The position numbers were made by a program, and so were the translations under genes. Shown piece by piece: positions 42,031 through 55,175 of a stretch of DNA of 64,000 nucleotides (within the stretch, counting starts at the first letter, position 1; each line of letters starts with the position of its first letter). This DNA comes from Segatella copri (lineage in GTDB: Bacteria; Bacteroidota; Bacteroidia; Bacteroidales; Bacteroidaceae), in NCBI RefSeq assembly GCF_019127135.1, contig NZ_JAHOEA010000009.1, forward strand, positions 1 to 64,000. The letters run 5' to 3'. Under the pieces are notes generated by a model that saw only the letters and a program-made list of their open reading frames with translations, did not search any database and was not told the origin of the DNA.

Positions 42031-44037
42031 CTAAAGCGTTCCATATTCATCAGAGTAGCGCAACATCTGGTCAACATAGCTCTCCTCATAATCCAATACC
42101 ACGTCTGTAATTTCGCCTTCTTCATCCATCTCCAGCGTCATCTTCGGATTGATGAATCCCTTGTATGGAGCGAGATTCAGTTTCTTGTATCTTGCCAGTA
42201 TCTCGCGATGCAATTCCGGATCAATATTTACGGCATACTTCTCAACCAACAGACGGGCAGCCTCGAAATCGCCCTCACTCTTGATGCGCTGAATTTCAGC
42301 AAGCAACTCGCCGAAGAGATGGCGAAGCTTGGCATAATCATTAATCTTCACATAAGTCTTCGTCGTAATGATATTGCCCTCGCTGTCCTTCAAAGCATCC
42401 TCGGCAGAAGCATAGTTCATATCCATCTTCACCAGTTCCACAGCACCCTCGGCATGCTCCATCACCCACCAGGCTATCAGCGCACGGTTGCGCATGTGGG
42501 CTTCCTCTATCTTGTCGCCTTCCTTGATGCGGATAGTCTGGGTGAGCAGACCGTTCATCAGATAACCATAATACTGAGCCTTGTATGCCTCATCATTCGG
42601 TGTCAGCCCCAGTTCTACCAATTTATGATCGGCTACATAATAGAGTCCGAAGAGATCGGCTCTCGCCTCTTCTATCGTACTGCCATACGCCTTCAGTGCA
42701 TCGGGGTCGGTACCAGGCAAAAGCTGTCCGCTACCATGTCCCAGACACTCATGCAGGTCGGTATGCAGATCATCGGTAATATCCTCGTACTGATTCATCA
42801 GACTGATGGTATCCTCGTCGATAACGAATTCATCGCGGAAACCATTGCCCTGAGCAGCCTTGTTATATGCCTCGGTCAGGTTACCGATGGTCACACTCTT
42901 AGAACCATATTCCTGACGGATCCAGTTGGCATTCGGAAGATTGATGCCGATGGCAGAAGCAGGATATTCCTCGCCACCCAACATCGCAGCACAGATGACA
43001 TTGGCTGTAACACCCTTCACCTCCGGCTTGCGGAAACGTGGGTCTACAGGTGAATGGTCCTCAAACCACTGGGCATTCTGACTGATGGTCTGGGTGCGCT
43101 TCGTAGCTTCAAGATCTTTATATTCTACAATGCCCTCCCAAGTACCTTTCAGCCCGAGCGGATCGCCATACACTTCGATAAATCCGTTGATAAAATCAAT
43201 CATTCCCTCGTGCTGCTGCACCCAGGCGATGCTGTAACGGTCGAAATCCTTGAGATCGCCTGTACGATAATACTTCACCAGGAGATCGATGAGATGTTTC
43301 TGTTCCTCATTTTCTGCATATTTCTGAGCACGGAGCAACCAGGAAACAATCTCCTTGATAGCTGCGCCATAGAGGCCGTCTTCTGTCCATTTCAACTCTA
43401 CCAGTTCACCATTACGCTTGGTCAATTTAGAGTTCAGACCATAAGAAGGAGCCTGTTCGTTGCCATCTTCCTTCATTCTGGCATAGAAACGTTCAACTTC
43501 TGCCTGAGAAACATTCTCATAGAAATTGCAGGCAGAAGTCTGTACCAGATCCTCGCCATCCGTCTGATTCACACGCTTAGGCATGACTTCCGGATTGAAG
43601 ATGACAGGCACCAGAATGCCCAACAGGTCTTCCTTGCTCTGACCCTTGGAAAGAGGCAGGTATTCATCGGCTACAGCCTCAACCATCTCATAGAAAGATT
43701 CCTCTGAAAATCCTGGCACAAACTTTTCACATCCATAGTGATGATGGATGCCGCTGGCAAACCAGACACGTTTCAGGTAAACTTCGAAAGCCTTGAAATC
43801 TTCGCTTTCTCGATTACCTTCGTAATGACGGTATACAGCCTCCAGGGTTTTACGGATGCGCAGATTATATTTGCCCTGCTGGTCGAAGGTGATATCACGT
43901 CCCAAGAGGGTTGCCTTCGACAAGCAATAAATATAAATTTTCTGTGTGAGCGACAGGTTTTCGAAACCCTTCAGCTCATAACGGAGCATCTGGATATCGG
44001 CAAATCGCTCTTGAGTGTTTACATTACATTTTGCCAT
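42031..44037 (-). CDS. Dipeptidyl peptidase III (M49)
   Basis: A 668-residue zinc peptidase. The M49 zinc motif is HECLGH in DLHECLGHGSGQL, and the third ligand motif is EEARADL. It releases N-terminal dipeptides from oligopeptides. There is no obvious signal peptide (start MAKCNVNTQERF), so it is predicted cytosolic. It resembles Bacteroides DPP III, and with the C69 dipeptidase fits peptide catabolism. Confidence 0.94.
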   Translation of the reverse strand: MAKCNVNTQERFADIQMLRYELKGFENLSLTQKIYIYCLSKATLLGRDITFDQQGKYNLRIRKTLEAVYRHYEGNRESEDFKAFEVYLKRVWFASGIHHHYGCEKFVPGFSEESFYEMVEAVADEYLPLSKGQSKEDLLGILVPVIFNPEVMPKRVNQTDGEDLVQTSACNFYENVSQAEVERFYARMKEDGNEQAPSYGLNSKLTKRNGELVELKWTEDGLYGAAIKEIVSWLLRAQKYAENEEQKHLIDLLVKYYRTGDLKDFDRYSIAWVQQHEGMIDFINGFIEVYGDPLGLKGTWEGIVEYKDLEATKRTQTISQNAQWFEDHSPVDPRFRKPEVKGVTANVICAAMLGGEEYPASAIGINLPNANWIRQEYGSKSVTIGNLTEAYNKAAQGNGFRDEFVIDEDTISLMNQYEDITDDLHTDLHECLGHGSGQLLPGTDPDALKAYGSTIEEARADLFGLYYVADHKLVELGLTPNDEAYKAQYYGYLMNGLLTQTIRIKEGDKIEEAHMRNRALIAWWVMEHAEGAVELVKMDMNYASAEDALKDSEGNIITTKTYVKINDYAKLRHLFGELLAEIQRIKSEGDFEAARLLVEKYAVNIDPELHREILARYKKLNLAPYKGFINPKMTLEMDEEGEITDVVLDYEESYVDQMLRYSDEYGTL

Positions 44038-44057
44038 TTTTATCTGTTTTTACCATG

Positions 44058-44088
44058 CAAAAGTAACACATTTTTTCCACATATCAAA
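44058..44088 (-). promoter_or_regulatory. Promoter of the DPP III gene
   Basis: TTTG (44088-44085), 19-nt spacer, TACTTTTG (44065-44058). Confidence 0.82.
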
Positions 44089-44180
44089 CTTTTTCTCCTG
44101 TTTTTCTCTCTTTGCAAAGTTTTTTACTTGAAATAAGCACTTTTTCTTTGAGAAAACTTTTATTTATGCAGATTATTCAT

Positions 44181-44188
44181 TACCTTTG
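44181..44188 (+). promoter_or_regulatory. -7 box of recQ
   Basis: TACCTTTG, 57 nt upstream of the recQ start; the -33 element is not clear. Confidence 0.6.
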
Positions 44189-44244
44189 CATGAAAAACAA
44201 AACAAAAACATGCCGGTAAAGGCATAAATCATAAAACGGCAATC

Positions 44245-46107
44245 ATGCAGATAAACGAGATATTAAAAAGCTATTTTGGATACGATTCCTTCCGCCCCAA
44301 CCAGGAAGCGATTATCAAAGAGGTAATGCAGGGACACGACTGTCTGGTTCTCATGCCGACTGGTGGTGGAAAGAGTCTGTGCTATCAGGTTCCCGCATTA
44401 GCAATGGAAGGTACCGCTGTAGTCATTTCACCGCTCATCAGTCTGATGCACGACCAGGTGGAGGCGCTCAAGGCAAACGGTATCCCGGCTGAGGCACTGA
44501 ACAGCGGAAACGACACGACCGATGAACTTATCATCCGACGCCGATGCGAGAAGGGAGAACTGAAACTTCTTTATGTTTCGCCCGAAAAACTCATCAGCGA
44601 GATACCTTATTTATTCAGCAACATCAAGATTTCGCTCTTTGCCGTTGACGAGGCCCACTGTATCAGCCAGTGGGGACACGATTTCCGTCCGGAGTATTCG
44701 CAGCTAGGCATGCTGCACGAGAATTTCCGCAATGTCCCGGTGATGGCGCTCACAGCTACAGCCGACAAGATAACACGCGAAGATATCATACGCCAGCTTC
44801 ATCTCAATGGGCAGACGTTCGTAAGCAGTTTCGACCGCCCCAATCTCTCCCTCACCGTAAGACAGGAGAGTACCAAAAAGGCAAAGCTCCAATACATCAC
44901 CCGCTTCATCAGTAATCATCCGGAAGAAGCGGGCATCATCTACTGTCTCTCACGCAAGAACACCGAAATGGTGGCACAGGAACTTATCGATCTGGGTATC
45001 AATGCCGCAGCATATCATGCCGGAATGACTGCCCAGACCAGAGCATCGGTACAGGAGCGGTTCAAGATGGACCAGATCCAGGTGGTATGTGCTACCATCG
45101 CTTTCGGAATGGGCATCGACAAGAGTAATGTGCGCTGGGTAATCCACTATAATATGCCTAAAAGCATAGAGAGTTTCTATCAGGAAATAGGTAGAGCAGG
45201 AAGAGATGGAGCACCATCAGATACCGTGCTGTTCTATTCGATGGCCGACATCATCACCCTCCGTTCTTTCTGCGAAGACAGCGGACAGCGTGATGTGAAC
45301 ATGGAAAAACTGCGCCGCATGGAGGAATATGCCGAATCGAGAGTATGCCGACGACGCATTCTGCTGAATTATTTTGGCGAGACATCATCCTGCAACTGCG
45401 GCAACTGTGATGTTTGCAAGAATCCTCCACGCACCTTCGACGGCACCATCAGAGCCCAGAAAGCCCTGAGTGCCGTGGTCCGTTCAGGTGAGCATATTGC
45501 AGTAGGTACCTGCATCGAGATTCTGAGAGGCATGCATTCTTCTGCAGTTGTGAAAAACAAATACAACGAGATGAAAACCTTCGGTGTGGGCAGGGATACA
45601 ACATCTAAGGACTGGAATGCTTATCTGCTGCAGATGCTGCAGATGGGATTCTTCGAGATTGCCTACAACAACCACAACTACATGAAGGTTACCGATTTAG
45701 GCTGGAAGGTACTGAAGGGAGAACATCATGTTTCGCTGGCTTATATCGAAGAAGATGATAAAGCCACCCGTCCACAGAAAACGGTACGCAACAGGAAGGG
45801 CGCCATCGCCCAGCCGGGAAATCTCATTCCTGAGGTGCATGCCGAACGTGTCATCTTCCAGGAAGACTCGAAAGGCGTGGAAGACAAAGGGCTCTTTGAA
45901 CACCTCAGAAAGATACGCAAGAACTTAGCCGACGAACAGGGTTATCCTCCATATATCGTACTCAGCGACAAGAGCCTTCATGAACTCGCAAGAATGAAAC
46001 CTACCACCAAGAATGCCATGAGTCTGATCAGTGGTATCGGAGAATTCAAGCTCAACAAATATGGCGACACCTTCATCAAGGCTATCAGGAAATATACAGG
46101 ACTATAA
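44245..46107 (+). CDS. recQ: ATP-dependent DNA helicase RecQ
   Basis: A 620-residue RecQ: Walker [17 protein letters not shown] box [27 protein letters not shown] motif VI, zinc-binding cysteines ([24 protein letters not shown]), RQC winged helix, and a C-terminal HRDC domain ([20 protein letters not shown]). It acts in recombination and replication repair. Confidence 0.96.
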   Translation: MQINEILKSYFGYDSFRPNQEAIIKEVMQGHDCLVLMPTGGGKSLCYQVPALAMEGTAVVISPLISLMHDQVEALKANGIPAEALNSGNDTTDELIIRRRCEKGELKLLYVSPEKLISEIPYLFSNIKISLFAVDEAHCISQWGHDFRPEYSQLGMLHENFRNVPVMALTATADKITREDIIRQLHLNGQTFVSSFDRPNLSLTVRQESTKKAKLQYITRFISNHPEEAGIIYCLSRKNTEMVAQELIDLGINAAAYHAGMTAQTRASVQERFKMDQIQVVCATIAFGMGIDKSNVRWVIHYNMPKSIESFYQEIGRAGRDGAPSDTVLFYSMADIITLRSFCEDSGQRDVNMEKLRRMEEYAESRVCRRRILLNYFGETSSCNCGNCDVCKNPPRTFDGTIRAQKALSAVVRSGEHIAVGTCIEILRGMHSSAVVKNKYNEMKTFGVGRDTTSKDWNAYLLQMLQMGFFEIAYNNHNYMKVTDLGWKVLKGEHHVSLAYIEEDDKATRPQKTVRNRKGAIAQPGNLIPEVHAERVIFQEDSKGVEDKGLFEHLRKIRKNLADEQGYPPYIVLSDKSLHELARMKPTTKNAMSLISGIGEFKLNKYGDTFIKAIRKYTGL

Positions 46108-46137
46108 CAGGAGAATATCTCCGAATGATAATTTCAT

Positions 46138-46266
46138 AACCTTCGGAGATAATTTCGTAACCTTCGGAGATAATTTTATAACTAAGGGAGATATTCTCAT
46201 AACTAAGGGAGATAATACCCGTAACTAAGGGAGATAGCATTCGTAACTAAGGGAGATAAAAAAATC
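46138..46266. repeat. Six-unit 21/22-bp array behind recQ
   Basis: Units start at 46138, 46159, 46180 (21 bp) and then 46201, 46223, 46245 (22 bp). The first two carry AACCTTCGGAGATAAT, the rest AACTAAGGGAGATA. The first unit is identical to one in the leu operon array (10095-10115). Confidence 0.92.
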
Positions 46267-46310
46267 GGGATGTCTGCAAGTTCAGAACTGCAAACATCCC
46301 GATTTAATTT
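46262..46310. terminator. Bidirectional terminator
   Basis: AAATCGGGATGT (46262-46273) pairs with ACATCCCGATTT (46294-46305), with an inner TGCA/TGCA stem, followed by AATTTTA. It separates the convergent recQ and ATP synthase genes. Confidence 0.88.
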
Positions 46311-46333
46311 TATAGATTGAAGAGATGCGCAAC

Positions 46334-47308
46334 TTAGTTGTTTACGCTACCTCCCACAATATCAAGCAATTCATTGGTAATGGCCTGTTGACGACTCTTA
46401 TTGTACTGCAAGTTGAGTTCGCGCAAGAGTTCATCGGCATTATCCGTAGCGGTCTGCATGGCCACCATTCTGGCAGCATGCTCACTCGCCTGGCTATCCA
46501 GCAACGCTGTATAAATCATCAGACGAAGCTGCTTAGGAATCAAGACTCCCAAAACAGTCTCCAAGTCTGGCTCTACAATGAAGTCATCATTCAGAGGTTT
46601 TGCCTCAGAACTCTGGCGTTCGTCAGCTTCAGCCTGCTTTTGGCGCAGATATTCCTGAGCCTTTGCCGTAGCCACATTAGAGGTAAGGTCACGATCGTTG
46701 TCCACTCCTATCGCCTCAGTGCTGAGGTCAATAGGCAAGAAAGTCTTGCGGGTCAGAATCTGTGAACCGGCACTCTTAAAGTGATGATAAATCATCTCCA
46801 CCTTATCGAGCTCACCATCAGCATACTGCTTGGCAAGTGAATGGGCGATATCTGCACAGGCGCTGGCATGAGGATGATCGGCAAGATCATTAAAGTTACC
46901 ACCAATCTTCAAACCCAGTTTCTGTGCCTTCTCTGCCACTTTTCGTCCGATAGGATATACCGTGATGTCGTCAATGCCTTGAGCCTTATACTCGTCCACC
47001 GCATGCATCATCATCTTGATAACGTTGGAATTGAATCCACCACACAAGCTGCTGTTAGAACTGTATACCACAAGAGCTACACGCTTGGTCTCCTTGTGCT
47101 CCAACTGCAACGGATGGTCGACATTCGGAGTACTTACCAGGAAACTCTTGAGGATATGTTCCAGCATATTTCCATAAGGCAGCATATTCTGGATAGCTAC
47201 CTGAGCATGATGCAACTTACTGGAAGCCACCATCTTCATCGCACTCGTAATCTTACGGGTACTGTTAACGCTGGCTATGCGAGTTTTAATCTCTTTTAAT
47301 GACGGCAT
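46334..47308 (-). CDS. atpG: ATP synthase F1 gamma subunit
   Basis: A 324-residue central-stalk subunit: N-terminal helix SLKEIKTRIASVNSTRKITSAMKMVA and C-terminal NADELLRELNLQYNKSRQQAITNELLDIVGG. A charged insert at about 205-235 (LRQKQAEADERQSSEAKPL) makes it longer than E. coli gamma. Last gene of the operon. Confidence 0.95.
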   Translation of the reverse strand: MPSLKEIKTRIASVNSTRKITSAMKMVASSKLHHAQVAIQNMLPYGNMLEHILKSFLVSTPNVDHPLQLEHKETKRVALVVYSSNSSLCGGFNSNVIKMMMHAVDEYKAQGIDDITVYPIGRKVAEKAQKLGLKIGGNFNDLADHPHASACADIAHSLAKQYADGELDKVEMIYHHFKSAGSQILTRKTFLPIDLSTEAIGVDNDRDLTSNVATAKAQEYLRQKQAEADERQSSEAKPLNDDFIVEPDLETVLGVLIPKQLRLMIYTALLDSQASEHAARMVAMQTATDNADELLRELNLQYNKSRQQAITNELLDIVGGSVNN

Positions 47309-47314
47309 AGGCTA

Positions 47315-48901
<1,587 letters not shown>

Positions 48902-48924
48902 TTTGTTATTTACTTTAATTATTT

Positions 48925-49461
48925 TTACTTTTTGAGCTGTGTCAGAATGTTGCTGAGTTTAGTCTTTACGCTCGCATCCATTCTGTAAGTATCATACTCA
49001 AGGATGAAACCACCAATCAGTTCAGGGTTCACCTCGGTCTTGAACTCCACAGTACCTTTCGTTCTCTGCTCCACCATCTTGCGCATCTTGTCCTCCGTAG
49101 AGGCGTCAACGGCAGTGGCGGTGATCAGCTTACCGCGGATGATGTTCTTCTGTTTCCTGTAAAGAGTGATATACGAAGCAGCCATGAATTGCAGGGTGCT
49201 CTCCCTATCCTCTTTCAAGACGAGAGCGATAAACTTCTTGCTCAGTTCCGTAGGCTCTTTGCCCAGGGCTGTGGTGAGAAGTGCCTCTTTCTTGTCTTTG
49301 GAAAGCATAGGGTTGTCTATCGTAAATCTCAGTTCAGGCACGTCGATGTAGCTCTTAAAGAGCGTCTGCATCTCCTGGTACACCTGATCTTCGAGCTTCA
49401 TGCCGAGTGCAGCCTTGATGAGGGCACGGGCATAACGCACCGATATTACACCTATATCCAT
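48925..49461 (-). CDS. atpH: ATP synthase F1 delta subunit
   Basis: A 178-residue stator subunit: [13 protein letters not shown] at the start and the signature [26 protein letters not shown] at the end. Confidence 0.94.
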   Translation of the reverse strand: MDIGVISVRYARALIKAALGMKLEDQVYQEMQTLFKSYIDVPELRFTIDNPMLSKDKKEALLTTALGKEPTELSKKFIALVLKEDRESTLQFMAASYITLYRKQKNIIRGKLITATAVDASTEDKMRKMVEQRTKGTVEFKTEVNPELIGGFILEYDTYRMDASVKTKLSNILTQLKK

Positions 49462-49469
49462 AAGCTTTA

Positions 49470-49970
49470 CTATTTGTTGTCAGAAGAAACCTCGTCCAGC
49501 AGTCGATTTATCATATCCATCTGTGCCTTGTCGTCAGAGAGCTTAGCCTTGAGCACCTTCTCTGCAATCTGAACAGAGAGTTCGGCTACCTGGCCACGGA
49601 TTTCACGAATGGCGTTCTGCTTCTCGGTCTCAATCTGCTTTTTGGCATCAGAGAGGAGACGTGCGCCTTCTTCGCGTGCTTTATCCTGTGCTTTCTCTAC
49701 AATGGCATCGCGGGTTTCGGCAGCCTCCTTGAGGATGGCAGCCTGCTTCTCGCGAGCTTCCTGCAAGATGGATTCACCTTCTTTTTGGATATTGGCAAGC
49801 TTCTCGTTGGCTTCGTGGGCTTTACGCAAGCTCTCGTCGATGTAGGCCTTACGGTCGGTCACCATCTTGATGATGGCTGGAAATCCAGCCTTCCAGAGGA
49901 TAATGAAAACGATGATGAAGACCAGTGTCATCCAAAAAAGCAAACCGCTATCAGGAATCAATAAATCCAT
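49470..49970 (-). CDS. atpF: ATP synthase Fo subunit b
   Basis: A 166-residue subunit: one N-terminal membrane helix (FWMTLVFIIVFIILWKAGF) and a long charged helical stalk. It connects Fo to F1. Confidence 0.94.
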   Translation of the reverse strand: MDLLIPDSGLLFWMTLVFIIVFIILWKAGFPAIIKMVTDRKAYIDESLRKAHEANEKLANIQKEGESILQEAREKQAAILKEAAETRDAIVEKAQDKAREEGARLLSDAKKQIETEKQNAIREIRGQVAELSVQIAEKVLKAKLSDDKAQMDMINRLLDEVSSDNK

Positions 49971-50019
49971 ATATACTGGTTAAAGTTTTACTTAAACGTT
50001 TTATTTTAACTAACTCTAG

Positions 50020-50109
50020 AATCATCTCTATCATGCCCCGGAAAGACATCAGGCTGATGCCTGAGACTTTTCCTTTTATCGGGGCAGATGATAGTGACAG
50101 ATGAGATGA

Positions 50110-50111
<2 letters not shown>
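50020..50111 (-). promoter_or_regulatory. Long intercistronic hairpin between atpE and atpF
   Basis: AATCATCTC, TATCAT and GCCCCG blocks (right side 50080-50111) pair with CGGGGCATGATAGAGATGATT on the other strand of the fold (left side 50020-50040). An internal AGGC/GCCT stem lies inside. The outer stem starts at the atpE stop codon. It could protect the atpE mRNA end or reduce transcription into atpF, in line with the higher need for subunit c. Confidence 0.75.
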
Positions 50112-50361
<250 letters not shown>

Positions 50362-50411
50362 TTAAGTTGTTAATATTTTCTTTGTTTATTATCTGAATGA
50401 AATTAGATCCG

Positions 50412-50432
50412 TAATCTATAATCTATAAACTA
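50412..50432. repeat. Heptanucleotide repeats covering the atpB stop
   Basis: TAATCTA, TAATCTA, TAAACTA; the last contains the stop codon of atpB (50430-50432). Confidence 0.75.
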
Positions 50433-51539
50433 CTTCACTACCTCTGGCTCAGCCTCATGAGACTTTACATGAGCCAGCGAGATGAATACTGCACTCAGCA
50501 TGGTGAATACCAATGCCTGAATGTAGCTTACCAATACTTCGAGGAGCATCATAAAGGCGCTCATCGCAACACTTACTATTGTCATACCCGTACCTGCCAC
50601 ATAGTTGGCGATAGCATTCTCACTGATGTTGAACATGATGAAAATGATAGCCGCAAACGAAAGTGCGATGGCGTGACCCGCCATCATGTTGGCGAAGAGT
50701 CGGATAATCAGAGCCAGCGGTTTCGTAAAGATTCCGAAGAGCTCGATGAATGGCATCAGTGGCACAGGGACCTTCAACCAGGTTGGTACCTCCGGCCAGA
50801 AGATATCCTTCCAGTATTCCTTGGTACCGGTGAAGTTGGTGATCAGGAATGTCGTTACACCGAAGAATACGGTGCAGGCGATATTACCCGTCAGGTTACC
50901 ACCACCTGGAGGGAATGGTACGATACCCATAATGTTCGCCACGAAAATAAAGAAGAAGCAAGTAAGCAACCATGGTGCGTACTTTGGCGCCTCCTTACCG
51001 AGCGTAGCCTCAATTACATCGGTATATACCGACATGATGAACATGTGCATCAGTCCCACAAATCCCTTTGGTGCAGGGTCATCCACCTTGTGCTTCCTGC
51101 ACCAGCGGGCTGGTATCAGGACACAGAGCAACAGGATGATAGCATCGATGAAGAGCACGCAAACGGTCTTCGTGATGGAGATGTCAAGCGGACGAACCTC
51201 CTGGCCTCCCACCTTCTCTACTACCTTGTTGGGATTCGCCTGCGCATCAGCGTTCTTGATCACCAGGTTGAAAGGTCCTGGACGGTCTCCATTGGCATCC
51301 TTCTCTTCCGAGAATTCGCTGCTGCAGAACACGTGCCAGCCCGAAGTGGTGTTAACGATGATTGGCAGATGAATCACTACGGGATGATCTCCCACCTTGG
51401 TGATATGCCATTCATAAGAATCCTTGATATGACCCCACAATATCTCTTTCACATCGATGTTCTCCTTAGCCGATACCTGCAGAGGTGCCAGCGTGAAGAG
51501 CAGCATCGCCATCAAGAGGAATTGCTTGAGATGTTTCAT
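50430..51539 (-). CDS. atpB: ATP synthase Fo subunit a with periplasmic N-terminal domain
   Basis: A 369-residue subunit. The C-terminal 240 residues carry the proton half-channel helices with the essential Arg in LALIIRLFANMMAGHAIAL. The N-terminus is extended by a signal peptide (MKHLKQFLLMAMLLFTLAPLQVSA) and about 110 residues rich in charged residues (HITKVGDHPVVIHLPIIVNTTSGWHVF) that would face the periplasm. Such extensions are usual in Bacteroidetes but not in E. coli. Confidence 0.95.
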   Translation of the reverse strand: MKHLKQFLLMAMLLFTLAPLQVSAKENIDVKEILWGHIKDSYEWHITKVGDHPVVIHLPIIVNTTSGWHVFCSSEFSEEKDANGDRPGPFNLVIKNADAQANPNKVVEKVGGQEVRPLDISITKTVCVLFIDAIILLLCVLIPARWCRKHKVDDPAPKGFVGLMHMFIMSVYTDVIEATLGKEAPKYAPWLLTCFFFIFVANIMGIVPFPPGGGNLTGNIACTVFFGVTTFLITNFTGTKEYWKDIFWPEVPTWLKVPVPLMPFIELFGIFTKPLALIIRLFANMMAGHAIALSFAAIIFIMFNISENAIANYVAGTGMTIVSVAMSAFMMLLEVLVSYIQALVFTMLSAVFISLAHVKSHEAEPEVVK

Positions 51540-51587
51540 ATTCTTTAATTCTTACTTTTGTTTATTAATTATTTGTTTCAGAACCAC

Positions 51588-52031
51588 TTATGAAAGACGG
51601 TTCTTTTTCTCTACCCGAGCGAAGTAGATGCAGTCGAACACGAGAAGCATGACATAGAACAGGGCGAAGATTACGGTGAATCCCAGGATGTTCTGCCTGT
51701 CGCATACCAGCACATAGATGAGGAATACCAATGTACCGGCTATCATCTTGATGACCAGCGCCGCCATGTAGAACTTGGCGAGATTGGCTGGCGATGACTT
51801 TGCAACAGCCTTCCATGCTTCACCATAAGCAGTACTTGCAACGAGTGAGAATATCGCACTCACTACCAGCGGGTTAACAACCTGGGCTATCATATCATCG
51901 CATTGAGCAGATAATCTGCAGGCAAAGAGCACGGCAAGAGCCACTACTGCTGTAAGCCACAAAGAAATCTGCTTATACCTGATACTCGCCTGTCTGATAG
52001 TCTGCAAGCGCAACTTTTCGTCTTTTTCCAT
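51588..52031 (-). CDS. AtpI-like membrane protein of the ATP synthase operon
   Basis: A 147-residue protein with four predicted membrane helices. It sits between atpC and atpB, where the accessory subunit I (c-ring assembly) is expected, but sequence similarity alone is weak, so the name rests on position and topology. Confidence 0.65.
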   Translation of the reverse strand: MEKDEKLRLQTIRQASIRYKQISLWLTAVVALAVLFACRLSAQCDDMIAQVVNPLVVSAIFSLVASTAYGEAWKAVAKSSPANLAKFYMAALVIKMIAGTLVFLIYVLVCDRQNILGFTVIFALFYVMLLVFDCIYFARVEKKNRLS

Positions 52032-52040
52032 TATCTAATA

Positions 52041-52068
52041 ATTAATCACTAAAAATTAATCACTTATC
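52041..52068. repeat. 14-bp (2 x 7) tandem repeat at the atpC stop
   Basis: ATTAATCACTAAAA and ATTAATCACTTATC, two units of 14 bp (52041-52054, 52055-52068), adjoin the atpC stop codon (52068-52070). Confidence 0.8.
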
Positions 52069-52307
52069 TAAACTTCTACACAAAGGCTTACTTCGTTTTT
52101 CTTACATTCCACGAATCCGCCCTTGATTTTCATTACCTGCTTGCCTTCCTTGGTAGTGTATTCCACCTTGCCCACTTCGAGCGAAGAGATGATAGGCGCG
52201 TGATCTTTGAGAATCTCGAACGAGCCGAGGGTTCCCGGAACCAATACGCTCTCTACCTCACCCTGGAAGACTACTTTCTCAGGAGATACTATCTTTAGCT
52301 GTAACAT
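52068..52307 (-). CDS. atpC: ATP synthase F1 epsilon subunit
   Basis: A 79-residue beta-sandwich (LKIVSPEKVVFQGEVESVLVPGTLGSFEILKDHAPIIS). It lacks the C-terminal inhibitory helix pair found in E. coli epsilon (about 138 residues), as is common in Bacteroidetes. Confidence 0.93.
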   Translation of the reverse strand: MLQLKIVSPEKVVFQGEVESVLVPGTLGSFEILKDHAPIISSLEVGKVEYTTKEGKQVMKIKGGFVECKKNEVSLCVEV

Positions 52308-52325
52308 AAGCCGTGGATTTAAAGA

Positions 52326-53864
<1,539 letters not shown>

Positions 53865-53899
53865 TTAAAAGTTATATATATTTATATTATTCTTGACTG

Positions 53900-53931
53900 C
53901 AAAAGTAACAACAATTTATGGAAACCACAAA
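53900..53931 (-). promoter_or_regulatory. Promoter of the ATP synthase operon
   Basis: TTTG (53931-53928), 20-nt spacer, TACTTTTG (53907-53900). Confidence 0.87.
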
Positions 53932-54011
53932 TTAATTTGAAGTTTTATTCGGCTTTTATACCTTATTAAACCATTTTTAGTTCCCTTTAAACCATTTTCC
54001 TATGCAAAAGC

Positions 54012-54042
54012 AAGAAGCCAGGAGTTCAAACTCCTCTCTTCT
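54012..54042 (-). terminator. Terminator of pfkA
   Basis: AAGAAG and GGAGTT pair with AACTCC and CTTCTT around a 2-nt loop, interrupted by a 3-nt internal loop; TTTTG follows on the minus strand. Confidence 0.75.
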
Positions 54043-54060
54043 TACCCTTATCTCTATAAA

Positions 54061-55038
54061 TTAGATACTCAACTCGTCCAAAACCTTGATCAGTTTACGG
54101 TCGAATGGCTTATCTGAGCGGATGGCCTCAGAAAGTGGCACGTATACCACCTCGTTGTTGCGCACACCAATCATCACATTGCGCTGGCCCTGCATGATAG
54201 CCTCAATGGCACCACAACCGGTACGGCTCGCAAGAATACGGTCACGGGCTGATGGACGACCACCACGCTGCAAGTGACCCAGGATGGATACACGTACATC
54301 AAACTCAGGGAACTCCTTGCGCACACGGTCGGCATAATAAAGAGCACCACACTTAGGACTCTCTGACACGATGACGATACAGCTCTTCTTAGACTTACGG
54401 ATACCACGCTCCATGAATTGAGCCAACTGGTCAACGTCGGTAGAATCCTCTGGAATGATAGCTGCCTCTGCTCCACTGGCGATAGCTGAATTCTGCGCCA
54501 GGAAACCGGCATCACGGCCCATCACCTCGATAAAGAAGATACGCTCGTGGCTCTGCGCAGTATCACGGATTCGGTCTACACACTCCACGATGGTATTCAT
54601 CGTAGTATCATAACCAATCGTATTGTCTGTACCATAAAGGTCATTATCAATTGTTCCTGGCAATCCGATGCAGCATATATCAAACTCACGTGCGAAATTC
54701 ATCGCACCGGTCAGTGAGCCGTTACCGCCAATCACGACAAGCGCATCAATTTCCTCTTTCTGAATCGTTTCAAATGCCTTCTGACGACCTTCTTCGGTCA
54801 TGAATTCCTTAGAACGGGCAGTCTTCAGCATCGTACCACCAGTACCGATGATACCGCTTACGTTCTCTGTAGAAAAGGTTTTAATTTCATCATTGATGAG
54901 ACCATCGTAACCACGATAGATACCTTTCACAGTGAAACCGTTGTAGATAGCCGAACGGGTAACCGCACGGATAGCAGCATTCATACCTGGAGCATCTCCT
55001 CCAGATGTCAAAATTCCAATAGTCTTAATCTTTGCCAT
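54061..55038 (-). CDS. pfkA: 6-phosphofructokinase (ATP type)
   Basis: A 325-residue Pfk[18 protein letters not shown], catalytic [12 protein letters not shown] (Gly, not Lys, before TIDND favours ATP over PPi), MGRDAGFLA. The usual GGDGS phosphate/Mg motif reads GGNGS here, so the Mg-coordinating Asp is replaced by Asn. Glycolysis, cytosol. Confidence 0.94.
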   Translation of the reverse strand: MAKIKTIGILTSGGDAPGMNAAIRAVTRSAIYNGFTVKGIYRGYDGLINDEIKTFSTENVSGIIGTGGTMLKTARSKEFMTEEGRQKAFETIQKEEIDALVVIGGNGSLTGAMNFAREFDICCIGLPGTIDNDLYGTDNTIGYDTTMNTIVECVDRIRDTAQSHERIFFIEVMGRDAGFLAQNSAIASGAEAAIIPEDSTDVDQLAQFMERGIRKSKKSCIVIVSESPKCGALYYADRVRKEFPEFDVRVSILGHLQRGGRPSARDRILASRTGCGAIEAIMQGQRNVMIGVRNNEVVYVPLSEAIRSDKPFDRKLIKVLDELSI

Positions 55039-55137
55039 AACTATACCTTATTATATTATATATTTTTTTAATGTTAGTTTATGATTCTCTCAGGATGATG
55101 TTTTTCATCCATTACCCCTACATATACAGTAGGTATC

Positions 55138-55155
55138 CAAGGGGTATACCCCTTG
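55138..55155. promoter_or_regulatory. Perfect 18-bp palindrome
   Basis: CAAGGGGTATACCCCTTG is a perfect dyad without spacer in the 137-nt spacer between nhaD and pfkA. It could be part of a terminator for nhaD or an operator for pfkA, which has no recognisable TAnnTTTG promoter. Confidence 0.55.
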
Positions 55156-55175
55156 CTTTGTTTGGGCTTATCGAT

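Noticed and set aside
50457..51548. 363-codon plus-strand frame across atpB
   Set aside because: Shadow of atpB; composition rich in His/Arg/Gln without domain signatures.
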